Made by a program: the position numbers and the translations under genes
Shown here: piece after piece, positions 34,508-43,066 of the stretch
Position numbering within the stretch: the stretch's first letter is position 1
Layout: every line of letters starts with the position of its first letter
Notes under the pieces: model-generated
Database searches by the model: none
Told to the model about the DNA's origin: nothing
Seen by the model: the letters and a program-made list of their open reading frames with translations, nothing else
NCBI GenBank assembly: GCA_030656215.1
Contig: JAUSOD010000091.1
Coordinates: 1 to 64,000 of the forward strand
Direction of reading: 5' to 3'
From: Azoarcus sp.
GTDB taxonomy: Bacteria > Pseudomonadota > Gammaproteobacteria > Burkholderiales > Rhodocyclaceae
DNA: 64,000 nt

Positions 34508-35148
34508 CTGCACTGAACGGACTACGCATTCTGCTCGCCGACGACCATACGGTCGTGCGCATGGGCTTTCGCCTGCTGATCGAGGGCGCCGGCGGCAGTG
34601 TGGTGGCCGAAGCAAGCAGCGGCGAGGCCGCGCTGACGCTGCATGCCGAACACCTGCCCGACGTGCTGGTGATGGACGTCTCCATGCCCGGACTGGGAGG
34701 GCTCGGCGCACTCGAACGCCTGCTCGCCCACCGCCGCGAAGCACGGGTTCTGATGCTGTCCGCTCATGAAGACACCCAGATTCCATCACGCGCGCTGCAG
34801 GCCGGTGCCACAGGTTATCTGTCCAAACGCGCGCACCCGGATGAACTCCTGCGCGCCATCACACAGGTTGCCCGCGGCCAGCGCTATATCGACCCCGAAC
34901 TCGCCCCCCGCCTCGCCCTGGCGCGCCTTGGCAACAGCGGCGATCCGGCCGAAACCCTGACCGGACGAGAGTTCAACATCTTCCTCCAGCTCGCCCGTGG
35001 TCAGTCCGTGGCCCAGGTGGCGGATACGCTCAAGCTCAGCGCCAGTACGGTGGGCACCCACCTGTATCACATCAAGCAGAAGCTGGACGCCGGCAATGCC
35101 GCCGAGCTGGCGCTGATCGCAGTGCGCTCCGGGCTGGTCGAAGTCTGA
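34504..35148 (+). CDS. NarL/LuxR-type response regulator (pair 2)
   Basis: 214-residue response regulator: receiver (about 5-120) with DDH, the phospho-acceptor in VLVMDVSMPGLGG and Lys in GYLSKRAHP. A LuxR-type DNA-binding domain (about 145-205) contains TGREFNIFLQLARGQSVAQVAD and SASTVGTHLYHIKQKL. Translationally coupled to kinase 2 and last in the SoxYZ-like/hydrolase operon. It likely regulates quinoprotein genes together with or against pair 1. Neither regulator has an AAA+ domain, so neither can itself drive the sigma-54 promoters. Confidence 0.9.
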   Translation: MTALNGLRILLADDHTVVRMGFRLLIEGAGGSVVAEASSGEAALTLHAEHLPDVLVMDVSMPGLGGLGALERLLAHRREARVLMLSAHEDTQIPSRALQAGATGYLSKRAHPDELLRAITQVARGQRYIDPELAPRLALARLGNSGDPAETLTGREFNIFLQLARGQSVAQVADTLKLSASTVGTHLYHIKQKLDAGNAAELALIAVRSGLVEV

Positions 35149-35826
35149 ACCCAGGCACCTGCATCCGTCCGCGGGCATCCTTCCGCCTCAATCCTTCGGC
35201 CCCATACACCTGTCTCAATCGGCCCGCCGTCGGATTCCATCAACGTAACGCCGGCATTCATCAACGCTGACGCTCGCCTGGCCGATACGCACAACACGTG
35301 CGACCGACGGATCGACCACATGCGGATCGATACCGCGCTCTCCCGCCTTTCCTACACCGACCGAGCAAACATCCGACAAGCGTCGTCATGTTTTCCGATT
35401 CGCCGGAAACGTGATCGGTGAGAGCATGAAGCAAGGCATCCGGTCTCGACAACCACGGACAAGGCGAAGCATGTTGCCACGTGCCAATCGGGTAGCCACC
35501 GTCCCTTTGAGTACTCACTTTCAGCCCTCTGCCCATTAAGGCGTAACCGACAATCCGGGCTGGGTGCAGCACCGCTGTGGCAACGCTCCAGCTCCAGCTC
35601 CAGCGGGAAAAGCTTGGAGACAATCTAGTTCGACCGAATCTGAACGAGATCCGGGAGAATGCGGCCCGGCGCTTCGACGAGAGTCGTCCCGATGGCAACT
35701 GCAAAGCATGCCCATGGCGCATAATGCGGCTTCCCATTGATTTATGTCATCGAGGTGACGCTCATGCAAATCGGGAGGACGTCGCAACGCACTGGTGAAT
35801 TTGTGACCCGTTGACCGAGGGGCCCA
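35149..35826. other. Long non-coding stretch upstream of the second cyclase
   Basis: 678 bases. It contains a triplet run GCTCCAGCTCCAGCTCCAG near 35585 and short direct repeats CATCAACG near 35240-35268. Small open frames (such as 73 codons at 35577-35798) have no ribosome site or family resemblance. No RNA, promoter or terminator can be named with confidence. Confidence 0.5.
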
Positions 35827-37317
35827 ATGAGAGACAACTGCACGACCCGGTTCCCTGATGACTTGCAGCGCCAAGCCGAGGCAGTCATTGCTGATCGACC
35901 ATTGCCAGGGGGAACTAGCATCGAGACCGACCACCTGAAGCTGCTCCATGAGTTACAGGTTCACAAAACCGAACTCAAGTTGCAGAACGACGAGCTGCGC
36001 CGGGCGCAGGTGGAGCTTGAAGCCTCGTGGAGCCACCTTTTCGAGCTCTACGATCTGGCACCAGTCGGTTACTGCACGCTGAGCACGGCAGGGCTCATCC
36101 TGCAGGCCAATCTCACGGCGTCCACCTTGTTCGGCGTAGCTCTGCAAGATGTGGTCAACCAGCCCTTTTATCACTTCATCCTTATGGAAGACCGCGACAT
36201 CTTCCATCTTCATATCCAGGCGCTCATCTTGACCGGGGAACGGCAAACCTGCGACCTGCGCATGGTAAGGAATGACGGGACTGTGATTTGGCTCAAGCTG
36301 TGCTCGGTCAGTGCGCATGATGCCGACCACCGGCGATTGTGCAACACGACGATCAGTGACATCACCGAGAGCAAGCAGCTGGAAAAGGCCTTGCGCGAGC
36401 AGAAGGAGTTCTTTCTTCAGATCGCGGAAAACCTTTCCGACTTTGTCGCGGTGCTCGACCTCGAGGGGCGCCGCATCTACAACAGCCCCTCATACCAGCA
36501 CTTTTTCGGTGCCACCGAAGACCTGCGCAATACCGACTCCTTCGCCGACATCCATCCGGATGACCGGGAGCGGGTTAAACAGATTTTCCGCGAAACCGTG
36601 CAAACCGGCCAGGGACACCATATCGAATATCGCTTCCTGATGAACGACGGCAGTGTCCGTGACATGGAGTCGCGCGGCAGCGTAATCAAGGACAGCGACG
36701 GACGGGTGGAACGGGTAGTGGTCGTTTCCCGCGATATCACCGAGCACAAGCAGCTTCAGGCCCAGGTGCGCCACATGGCATTCCACGACGCCCTGACCGG
36801 CCTGCCAAACCGGCGCCTGTTCAGCGACCGTCTGGGCCAGGCCATGGCGGCGAGCACCCGCAGCGCCTGTTATGGCGCGCTGATGTTTCTCGACCTGGAC
36901 AACTTCAAATCACTCAACGACGCCCATGGTCACGAAATCGGTGACCTGTTGCTGATGGAGGCGGCAGATCGGCTCAAGCGTTGTGTGCGCGAGATGGATA
37001 CCGTGGCACGCCTGGGTGGGGACGAGTTTGTGGTGATGCTCAGCCAGCTCGATACGGACAAGGCCGAATCGATCGCACAGGCCGGAACCGTCGCCGAAAA
37101 GCTGCGTGTTGCCTTGGCGGAACCCTACCTGTTGCCCACAACGAATGCCTCAAACGCCGAGACCACGGTCGAGCATCAATGCTCGGCGAGCATCGGCGTG
37201 ACCCTGTTCCATGATCATGAAACGAGCCAGAGCGACATCCTGAAGCGTGCCGATTCGGCGATGTATCAGGCCAAGCAGGGAGGGCGTGATCAGATTCGGC
37301 TTTGTGACCTGGAATAG
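35827..37317 (+). CDS. PAS-PAS-GGDEF diguanylate cyclase (paralogue of the first gene)
   Basis: 496-residue cytoplasmic diguanylate cyclase, a close paralogue of the gene at 3-1454, with the same domain order: leucine/glutamine-rich leader (35-68), PAS (about 70-180), PAS (about 195-310) and GGDEF (about 315-490). The catalytic GGDEF lies in ARLGGDEFVVML, with the I-site RxxD (REMD) five residues before it. The second PAS and the GGDEF part are most alike between the two copies; the first PAS domains differ more, so the copies may sense different inputs. Preceded by a long non-coding stretch. Confidence 0.92.
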   Translation: MRDNCTTRFPDDLQRQAEAVIADRPLPGGTSIETDHLKLLHELQVHKTELKLQNDELRRAQVELEASWSHLFELYDLAPVGYCTLSTAGLILQANLTASTLFGVALQDVVNQPFYHFILMEDRDIFHLHIQALILTGERQTCDLRMVRNDGTVIWLKLCSVSAHDADHRRLCNTTISDITESKQLEKALREQKEFFLQIAENLSDFVAVLDLEGRRIYNSPSYQHFFGATEDLRNTDSFADIHPDDRERVKQIFRETVQTGQGHHIEYRFLMNDGSVRDMESRGSVIKDSDGRVERVVVVSRDITEHKQLQAQVRHMAFHDALTGLPNRRLFSDRLGQAMAASTRSACYGALMFLDLDNFKSLNDAHGHEIGDLLLMEAADRLKRCVREMDTVARLGGDEFVVMLSQLDTDKAESIAQAGTVAEKLRVALAEPYLLPTTNASNAETTVEHQCSASIGVTLFHDHETSQSDILKRADSAMYQAKQGGRDQIRLCDLE

Positions 37318-37554
37318 CACCCAGGAGGCCGGTAAGACAGCGCTGCTGCGGTCGAATGCTCCCGGGCTCGCCTCCTGAATCGTGCCACCCGTAGCTTGGG
37401 CGCGCTTGGGCGTACAATCGGCGCCACATTCGGCGTCGAACACGGCGCCCCGGCGCGGCACGGTCACCACCGACAGAACTACTAGCACGACTGGAATTGC
37501 GGTTCATATCGACGCCACCGTCACCTGTCCCGTTCCGGCACCCTTGAGGCATCG

Positions 37555-38736
37555 ATGTCGGCCGAAAATTCATCCCATCCCCCATCAGAGCTTGCGGCCC
37601 GATCCGACCTGTCCATGGTGACTGCGGACTCCGCGACGGAGACGAAGCGCGAATCCCGCTACGCCCCGCTCACCTTGTCGGTGGGCATACTCGCTGGCAT
37701 CGCGGTTGTCGCAGCGCTGTATCTGTCCCGTGACTTCATCATTCCACTGCTGATCGGCATCCTCGCGAGCTATGCCTTGCGGCCACTGGTGAATGGGCTG
37801 ACCGCGTGTCACATTCCACGTGCTATCGCCGCAGCACTGGTGATGCTCATGCTGGTCGGCGGCTCGTCGTGGATCGTGTTCGCGGTCAAGGACGATGTCA
37901 CCAGCATGGTCGAGAAGCTTCCGGAGGCAGCACGGAAACTGCGGCAGCGCTTGAGCGCCGACCGCCGAGCCGGACCAACCGCATTGCAGCACATGCAGGA
38001 AGCCGCCAACGAAATTCAGGCGGCGGCTGCCGACGCGGGTGCGAGACCAGGCACGCGGGTGATCACCGCACGCGCGAACGAACCCGCTGCCTGGTTGCGC
38101 GACTATGCAGTCGCACAGTCTGCGCTGCTGTTTTCAGTTGCCGGGCAGACGCCGATCGTGTTGCTGCTTGCCTATTTCCTGCTCGCATCGGGCTCCCACT
38201 TCCGACGCAAGCTGGTGCAGTTCGTCGGGCCATCGTTCGCGCGCAAGAAGGACACCGTGCGAATACTCGGCGAGATCGACGTGCAGATTCAGCGCTACCT
38301 GCTCTCCATCGTGGTGTCGAACGTCCTTGTCGGTGTCGCAACCTGGCTGGCGTTCGAGGCGATCGGGCTGGAACACGCGGGCGCGTGGGGCATCTTCGCC
38401 GGCATCCTGCATTTCATTCCCTACCTGGGCCCGCTGGTGGTGGCGCTGGCCGCTGCGGTGGCCGGCTTCCTGCAGTTCGGCACGGTGGTGCATGCGCTGG
38501 CCATCGGGGGGATCGCCACGCTGCTTGCAGGGGCGATCGGCATGGGATTCCTGACTTGGCTGCAGGGCCGGTTCGCGGGCGTGAACGCTGCCGTGCTGTT
38601 CATCTCGCTGCTGTTCTTCGGCTGGCTGTGGGGCATCGCGGGCCTGTTGCTCGGCGCGCCGCTAGTCGCGATCACCAAACTGATCTGCGATCGCGTAGAG
38701 TCGCTCAAACCGTTCGGCGACCTGCTCGGAAGGTAA
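37555..38736 (+). CDS. AI-2E/PerM-family membrane transporter
   Basis: 393-residue membrane protein of the AI-2E family exporter (TqsA/PerM/YdiK) group. A hydrophilic 35-residue N-terminus precedes about eight helices. A central soluble stretch (about 110-185) with Glu/Gln/Ala-rich helices separates them. Conserved segments are FIIPLLIGILASYALRPLV and WGIFAGILHFIPYLGPLVVAL. Substrate unknown; family members have been linked to autoinducer-2 export and sodium/proton exchange. Short tandem repeats follow 17 bases after the stop. Confidence 0.85.
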   Translation: MSAENSSHPPSELAARSDLSMVTADSATETKRESRYAPLTLSVGILAGIAVVAALYLSRDFIIPLLIGILASYALRPLVNGLTACHIPRAIAAALVMLMLVGGSSWIVFAVKDDVTSMVEKLPEAARKLRQRLSADRRAGPTALQHMQEAANEIQAAAADAGARPGTRVITARANEPAAWLRDYAVAQSALLFSVAGQTPIVLLLAYFLLASGSHFRRKLVQFVGPSFARKKDTVRILGEIDVQIQRYLLSIVVSNVLVGVATWLAFEAIGLEHAGAWGIFAGILHFIPYLGPLVVALAAAVAGFLQFGTVVHALAIGGIATLLAGAIGMGFLTWLQGRFAGVNAAVLFISLLFFGWLWGIAGLLLGAPLVAITKLICDRVESLKPFGDLLGR

Positions 38737-38753
38737 GGAGCAGGGCCAGACCC

Positions 38754-38805
38754 CAGCCTTGTACGTCAGCCTTGTAGCTCAGCCTTGTAGCTCAGCCTTG
38801 TACCC
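38754..38805. repeat. Four 13-bp tandem repeats (CAGCCTTGTANNT)
   Basis: Four consecutive 13-base units: CAGCCTTGTACGT, two copies of CAGCCTTGTAGCT, and CAGCCTTGTACCC. They span the end of the leftward Wzz-fusion gene. On the minus strand each of the three junctions contains TGA, and because 13 is not a multiple of three the stops fall in all three frames. Confidence 0.85.
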
Positions 38806-40846
38806 GCCCCGTCAGGCCCGGCATCAAGGGGGCGACCTGGGCCAGCGTGCGGCGCTTGCCTGCGGGCGAGAGGCCGGCATACTGGGCGAGCACATCGGCA
38901 GGCAGGGTGCCGACGATGTGCTCGAGTTCGCTGAAGCGCAGTCCCTGCCGGACCAGATAGGCAATACAGGTATGGCGCAAGGTCTGCGGGGTAATCTCCG
39001 CCGGATCGTCGAGTCCTGCGTCATGGGCGGCGCAAAGCAGCCTGCGTTTGCACTCTTCATCCGCATCGGGCATGGCGATACCCGCCGCGCCCGGCCCCTC
39101 CGGTTTCGCACTTTCCGCCGCAAGTCGGGCAAACATGGAGACAGGCACGGTAAGGGTACGGGCGCTCGGACCGTGCAGCCGGATGGCACCGGACGCGGTG
39201 TCGAGATCCGGCGCGGCAATACGCCGGATTTCATCCGGCGTGGCGCCACACAGGAGCAGCCCGGCCCAGTTGCGGTCGTCCTCATGCATGGCCTGGAGTA
39301 ATTCGGCCACCTCGGCTTGCTCGAGTTCGCGCGCCGCGCTCAATGCCGCCGGCAGTTGCGCCGGGGCGGCGGCGAACCGGGGAAGACGCCCCTGCGCCTC
39401 TCGCCCTTCCAGCACCAGAGGCAGGTCGTGCCCCATGGCGATCGGCAGGATCACCGGTGCAGTGGACTGCACGGGCGGACGATTGAACACTTCGACCACG
39501 CCGATCCCCATCAGCCCGAGCGCGAACGCCATGCCAAGGCTGATCCCGGCGTCGAGCGTGTAATGCGGCCGCCACACCTCGCTCGGGGCGGTCGCGGGCT
39601 CGATGACCTGCACCGACGGCATGCGCGATTTCTCGCTGGTTTCGGTACGCAGCAGACGTTCGGATAGTCCACGCCGCCCCGACTCCATCTGCGCCAGCTC
39701 CTCCTGCATGGATTTGAATGCGCTGAAGCGTCTGGAAAACGCATGCACCGCCCCCCGATCCTCGGCGAGCTGCTTCTGCAACCGGTCCTGCACCTGCCGG
39801 GCCGACGCCAGTTCGTCCTCGGCCTCCGCCAGCGCGGTCTGCCCCATGGTGCCGCGCTGTTCGACGATCTGTTTTTCGAGCTCCGCCAGACGGGAGCGGG
39901 CGCCGCGCGTGGCCGGATCCATGTCCATGAACTGCACCGTGTAGGTGCGCTCCTGCTCGCGCAATGACTCACGCAATTGCGAAGCACGCGATTCGAGCGC
40001 TGCCAGCGTGGGATTGTCACGCGCGCGCACCACCGCCTTTCCCGCGGCAAGTGATGCCCGCAGGGAACGGACCCGGCCCTCGGCCTCGGCGACCTTCTCG
40101 TTGGCCTGGTTCAGCGATACGGACAATCCCTTTACGCGGGCGAGAATCTGGTTCTCGTCACGTTCGATCGAGACAATGTCGGCAGACTGACGGTAGTCCT
40201 CCAGCGCCTCGCGCTTTTCGGCGAGGCGCTGGTCGAGGCTGACCAGCTCCTGGCGCAGGGAGTCGATCGCGGTGGTCGCCGTCCTGTTGTAGCCGTCGAT
40301 GAGCTGTCGCGAATAAACATCGATCAGCACATTGACGATCACGGCAAGATGCTCCGGGCTCAGCCCGGTTGCCGTCAGGGCGATGTAACTGGTTTCGGCC
40401 ACGGGCTCGGCCACCAGCGCAGCCTGGATGCCCTGTACCGGATCCGGACCAAACTCCGACAGGTCGACGCCCTGTTGGCGCAGCGCAGGCAGCGCAGCCT
40501 CGATCAGCGGGCGACTCGACAACACCCCGGCTTCGGCCTGCAGGCTGGCGCCGTTGCCTGGCCCGGGCGTGGTCGTGACCGTCGCCGACCCGGGTTCGGC
40601 CACCACCGGCAGGGAGCGGACAACCGCGCCGGTCTTGACCGCGATCGTGGCCTGCGCACGGTATTCGGCGGGACGAGAGTAGGTGTAGGCCAGACCGATC
40701 GCCAGACTGGCAAGAAACACAAGCAGAAACACCTGCAGACGTCGGCGATTGCCCCGCGCCGCACGCTCGTCCGCGGCATCCGATTCAAGTTGTCGATTAG
40801 CGTTAATCAAGGTTTCGAAGCCAAGCATGGCAAAAATCCTCGACAC
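38792..40846 (-). CDS. Wzz/GumC polysaccharide co-polymerase fused to a tyrosine-recombinase-like domain
   Basis: 684 residues. Residues 1-460 form a Wzz/GumC protein: helix at 38-55, periplasmic domain, long coiled coil (about 190-405), second helix (432-452). This part controls chain length of surface polysaccharide. After a linker, residues about 505-670 read like the catalytic domain of tyrosine recombinases: LLLCGATPDEIRRI, PQTLRHTCIAYLVRQG, then VGTLPADVLAQY with Tyr656 nine residues after the box-II position. Of the catalytic set only Arg624 and Tyr656 remain; the first Arg is Thr536, the box-II His is Gln621 and the late His/Trp is Thr647. A tyrosine-kinase tail would be normal here, not this. 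No glycan genes adjoin. Confidence 0.8.
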   Translation of the reverse strand: MSRIFAMLGFETLINANRQLESDAADERAARGNRRRLQVFLLVFLASLAIGLAYTYSRPAEYRAQATIAVKTGAVVRSLPVVAEPGSATVTTTPGPGNGASLQAEAGVLSSRPLIEAALPALRQQGVDLSEFGPDPVQGIQAALVAEPVAETSYIALTATGLSPEHLAVIVNVLIDVYSRQLIDGYNRTATTAIDSLRQELVSLDQRLAEKREALEDYRQSADIVSIERDENQILARVKGLSVSLNQANEKVAEAEGRVRSLRASLAAGKAVVRARDNPTLAALESRASQLRESLREQERTYTVQFMDMDPATRGARSRLAELEKQIVEQRGTMGQTALAEAEDELASARQVQDRLQKQLAEDRGAVHAFSRRFSAFKSMQEELAQMESGRRGLSERLLRTETSEKSRMPSVQVIEPATAPSEVWRPHYTLDAGISLGMAFALGLMGIGVVEVFNRPPVQSTAPVILPIAMGHDLPLVLEGREAQGRLPRFAAAPAQLPAALSAARELEQAEVAELLQAMHEDDRNWAGLLLCGATPDEIRRIAAPDLDTASGAIRLHGPSARTLTVPVSMFARLAAESAKPEGPGAAGIAMPDADEECKRRLLCAAHDAGLDDPAEITPQTLRHTCIAYLVRQGLRFSELEHIVGTLPADVLAQYAGLSPAGKRRTLAQVAPLMPGLTGRVQG

Positions 40847-41106
40847 TTCGCCATGCCGATCACTTGAAAGCTCGAGGCTGGCGAAAAAAGGTGAGACTCA
40901 AAGTCACATCAGAAAGTATCCGGGGCGCATGGAGCCGCGGTCAATCCCGGGTTTGGGGCATAAGGTCGTGAATTTCCAGTGTAGTCCGGCCCAGGCAGCC
41001 GGCCAGCGCCGATCTCATGGAGGGTGTGCTCCGCTTCACAGCGAGCCTTCATCGATCGAGCTTTGCGCCAGGATCATCGATGGGCCACATCAGCGGCCGA
41101 ATGCAC

Positions 41107-42381
41107 TCAGCGATAGGCGATGTCGCGCAGCCACAGACTGATCTGGGGCACATAGGTGATCAACAGCAGGCATCCGATCACGGTGGCGACGAAGGGCAGC
41201 AGCGGACGGATCATGCGTTCGAGCGGCACCTTGGCGATCGAGCTCGCGGCAAACAGATTTACGCCAAACGGCGGCGTGATCATGCCGAGCGCGAGGTTAA
41301 TGACCATGATGATGCCGAAATGCACCGGATCGACCCCGAAGCTGATCGCCACCGGCAGCAGCAGCGGTGCGAGCACGACGATGGACGCGGAAGTCTCGAT
41401 GAACATGCCGATCACGAACAAGGCGCCATTGACGCCGAGCAGGAAGCTCGTCCTGTCGCTGAAGATGCTCGCCAGCCACTGACCCAGCGCGTCGGGTACG
41501 CCGGCACGGTTGAGCAGAAAGCCGAACACGCCGGCGTTGGCGATGATGAACATGATGGTCGCGGTCGACACCACCGAGCGATGCAGCGTTGCCGACAGCT
41601 GGGAAAAACTGATGCGGCGGTAGACGAACATCCCCACCACCACGGCATAGACCACCGCCACCACGGAGGCCTCGGTGGGGGTGAAGATGCCGCCGTAGAT
41701 ACCACCCAGGATGATCACCGGCATCAACAGCGCAAGCCAGGCGCTGCGCAGCGCGGACCACATGGACAGACGGCCTTCGCCGTCCTGCAGGCCGAGGCCG
41801 TTGCGACGTGCATACAGCCACACATAGGCCATCAGCGCACCGGCGATCAGGATGCCCGGCACCACCCCGGCAATGAAAAGCTCGCCGGTGGACGTGTCGG
41901 TGGAGACCGCGAACAGGATCATCGGAATGGAGGGCGGGATGATCACCCCCAGCTCCGCCGCCGTGGCCTGCAGCGAGGCGGCAAACGGCGCCGGGTAACC
42001 GTGACGCACCATGGCCGGAATCAGGATCGCGCCCACGGCAAAAGTGGTGGCCACGCTCGAGCCCGCCACCGCGGCGAAAATCATGCAGGTGAGTACGCAG
42101 GTCATCGCCAGCCCGCCCTGCACGCCGCCGACCAGGCTCTTGGCGAACTCCACCATGCGCTCGGAAATGCCACCCGCCTCCATCAGGTTGCCGGCAAGGA
42201 TGAAGAACGGGATCGCCACCAGCGGGTATTTGTCGAGCGCGGCATACAGCTGCTGCGCGATCACCAGCGAGGGCAGATTGGCCGCGGCGACGCCGCTCAT
42301 CGCCGCCAGCCCGATCGAGACCGCAATCGGCACGCTGAGGCCGAAGAAGATCAGCATGGTCACGATCATCAACTGGGACAT
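41107..42381 (-). CDS. dctM: TRAP transporter large permease (locus 2)
   Basis: 424-residue, about twelve-helix TRAP permease subunit. Conserved segments are IPFFILAGNLMEAGGISERMVEFA, FAAVAGSSVATTFAVGAILIPAM, PPSIPMILFAVSTDTS and LALGMITPPFGVNLFAAS. It works with DctQ and DctP of the same leftward operon (order dctP-dctQ-dctM), a different order from locus 1. Substrate is probably a C4-dicarboxylate or related acid; the sigma-54 control of the facing porin is consistent but not proof. Confidence 0.92.
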   Translation of the reverse strand: MSQLMIVTMLIFFGLSVPIAVSIGLAAMSGVAAANLPSLVIAQQLYAALDKYPLVAIPFFILAGNLMEAGGISERMVEFAKSLVGGVQGGLAMTCVLTCMIFAAVAGSSVATTFAVGAILIPAMVRHGYPAPFAASLQATAAELGVIIPPSIPMILFAVSTDTSTGELFIAGVVPGILIAGALMAYVWLYARRNGLGLQDGEGRLSMWSALRSAWLALLMPVIILGGIYGGIFTPTEASVVAVVYAVVVGMFVYRRISFSQLSATLHRSVVSTATIMFIIANAGVFGFLLNRAGVPDALGQWLASIFSDRTSFLLGVNGALFVIGMFIETSASIVVLAPLLLPVAISFGVDPVHFGIIMVINLALGMITPPFGVNLFAASSIAKVPLERMIRPLLPFVATVIGCLLLITYVPQISLWLRDIAYR

Positions 42382-42439
42382 GGGGCGCTACCGCGTTCGA
42401 GAAAGATGGAAGAGGGACAAATGGAAAGCGACGGACGCA

Positions 42440-42937
42440 TCAGCCCTGCGCGTCGTTGCGCAGCACGGGCGTTTCTGCCGGGTCGGAAAGACGGGCCAGC
42501 ACCGCGATCGCCGCCAGCGTGGCACCGATCGGGATCGCTATGTAGATCCAGGAGATGGAGATATCCAGACTGGGCACGGTCTGAAAGCGCACCCGCCAGG
42601 TCATCTGCCCGCCGATCCAGCCCAGAAAACCGAGGAAGCCGGCACACACCAGCGACACCGTCCACTCCAGCCAGCGCCGGTAAAGCGGCCCGAGCACGGT
42701 ACGCAGCAACTCCACACCGAGCATCGCCCCCTGGCGAAAGGCAAGCGCGACGCCCAGCAACACCGCCCAGATCAGCAAGGCTCGGGTGAGCACTTCGCTC
42801 CAGTCGGCCGGAGATTCGAGCACGAAGCGGGCAATCACCTGCCAGAAGCCGGCACCGACGGCACCGACCAGAAACAGCTGGGCGACGACCGACACGCTCT
42901 TGAACAGCATCCGGTCGAGACAACGAAGAAAGATCAT
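42440..42937 (-). CDS. dctQ: TRAP transporter small permease (locus 2)
   Basis: 165-residue, four-helix membrane subunit of the TRAP transporter. The segment WSEVLTRALLIWAVLLGVALAFRQGAML is typical of DctQ. The frame is open to a TTG at 42961, but the ATG at 42937 gives the normal length. It lies 58 bases before dctM and 129 bases after dctP on the same strand. Confidence 0.86.
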   Translation of the reverse strand: MIFLRCLDRMLFKSVSVVAQLFLVGAVGAGFWQVIARFVLESPADWSEVLTRALLIWAVLLGVALAFRQGAMLGVELLRTVLGPLYRRWLEWTVSLVCAGFLGFLGWIGGQMTWRVRFQTVPSLDISISWIYIAIPIGATLAAIAVLARLSDPAETPVLRNDAQG

Positions 42938-43066
42938 GGGGACAGTGCCTACTGAAGTCAAAACCAGAATGAAGGCACAAGCAGCAGCATTGACGCCAGG
43001 CGGTCCAAAAAATGCAGGCAGGGGGCGATCAGGTTCCGGTGGACCTGAGCGCCCGTCAGCCGGTAC

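Noticed and set aside
35577-35798. 73-codon frame in the long gap before the second cyclase
   Set aside because: No ribosome site and no recognisable family; the product looks random.
38754-38805. CRISPR-like array
   Set aside because: Units are only 13 bases with no spacers; it is a simple tandem repeat.
38792-39330. Integrase gene or genomic-island end
   Set aside because: The recombinase-like part is in frame with the Wzz protein and lacks catalytic residues; no attachment site or mobile genes adjoin.
41017-42789. 590-codon plus-strand frame opposite TRAP dctM and dctQ
   Set aside because: It crosses two real genes on the other strand and reads as H/Q/D-rich antisense.
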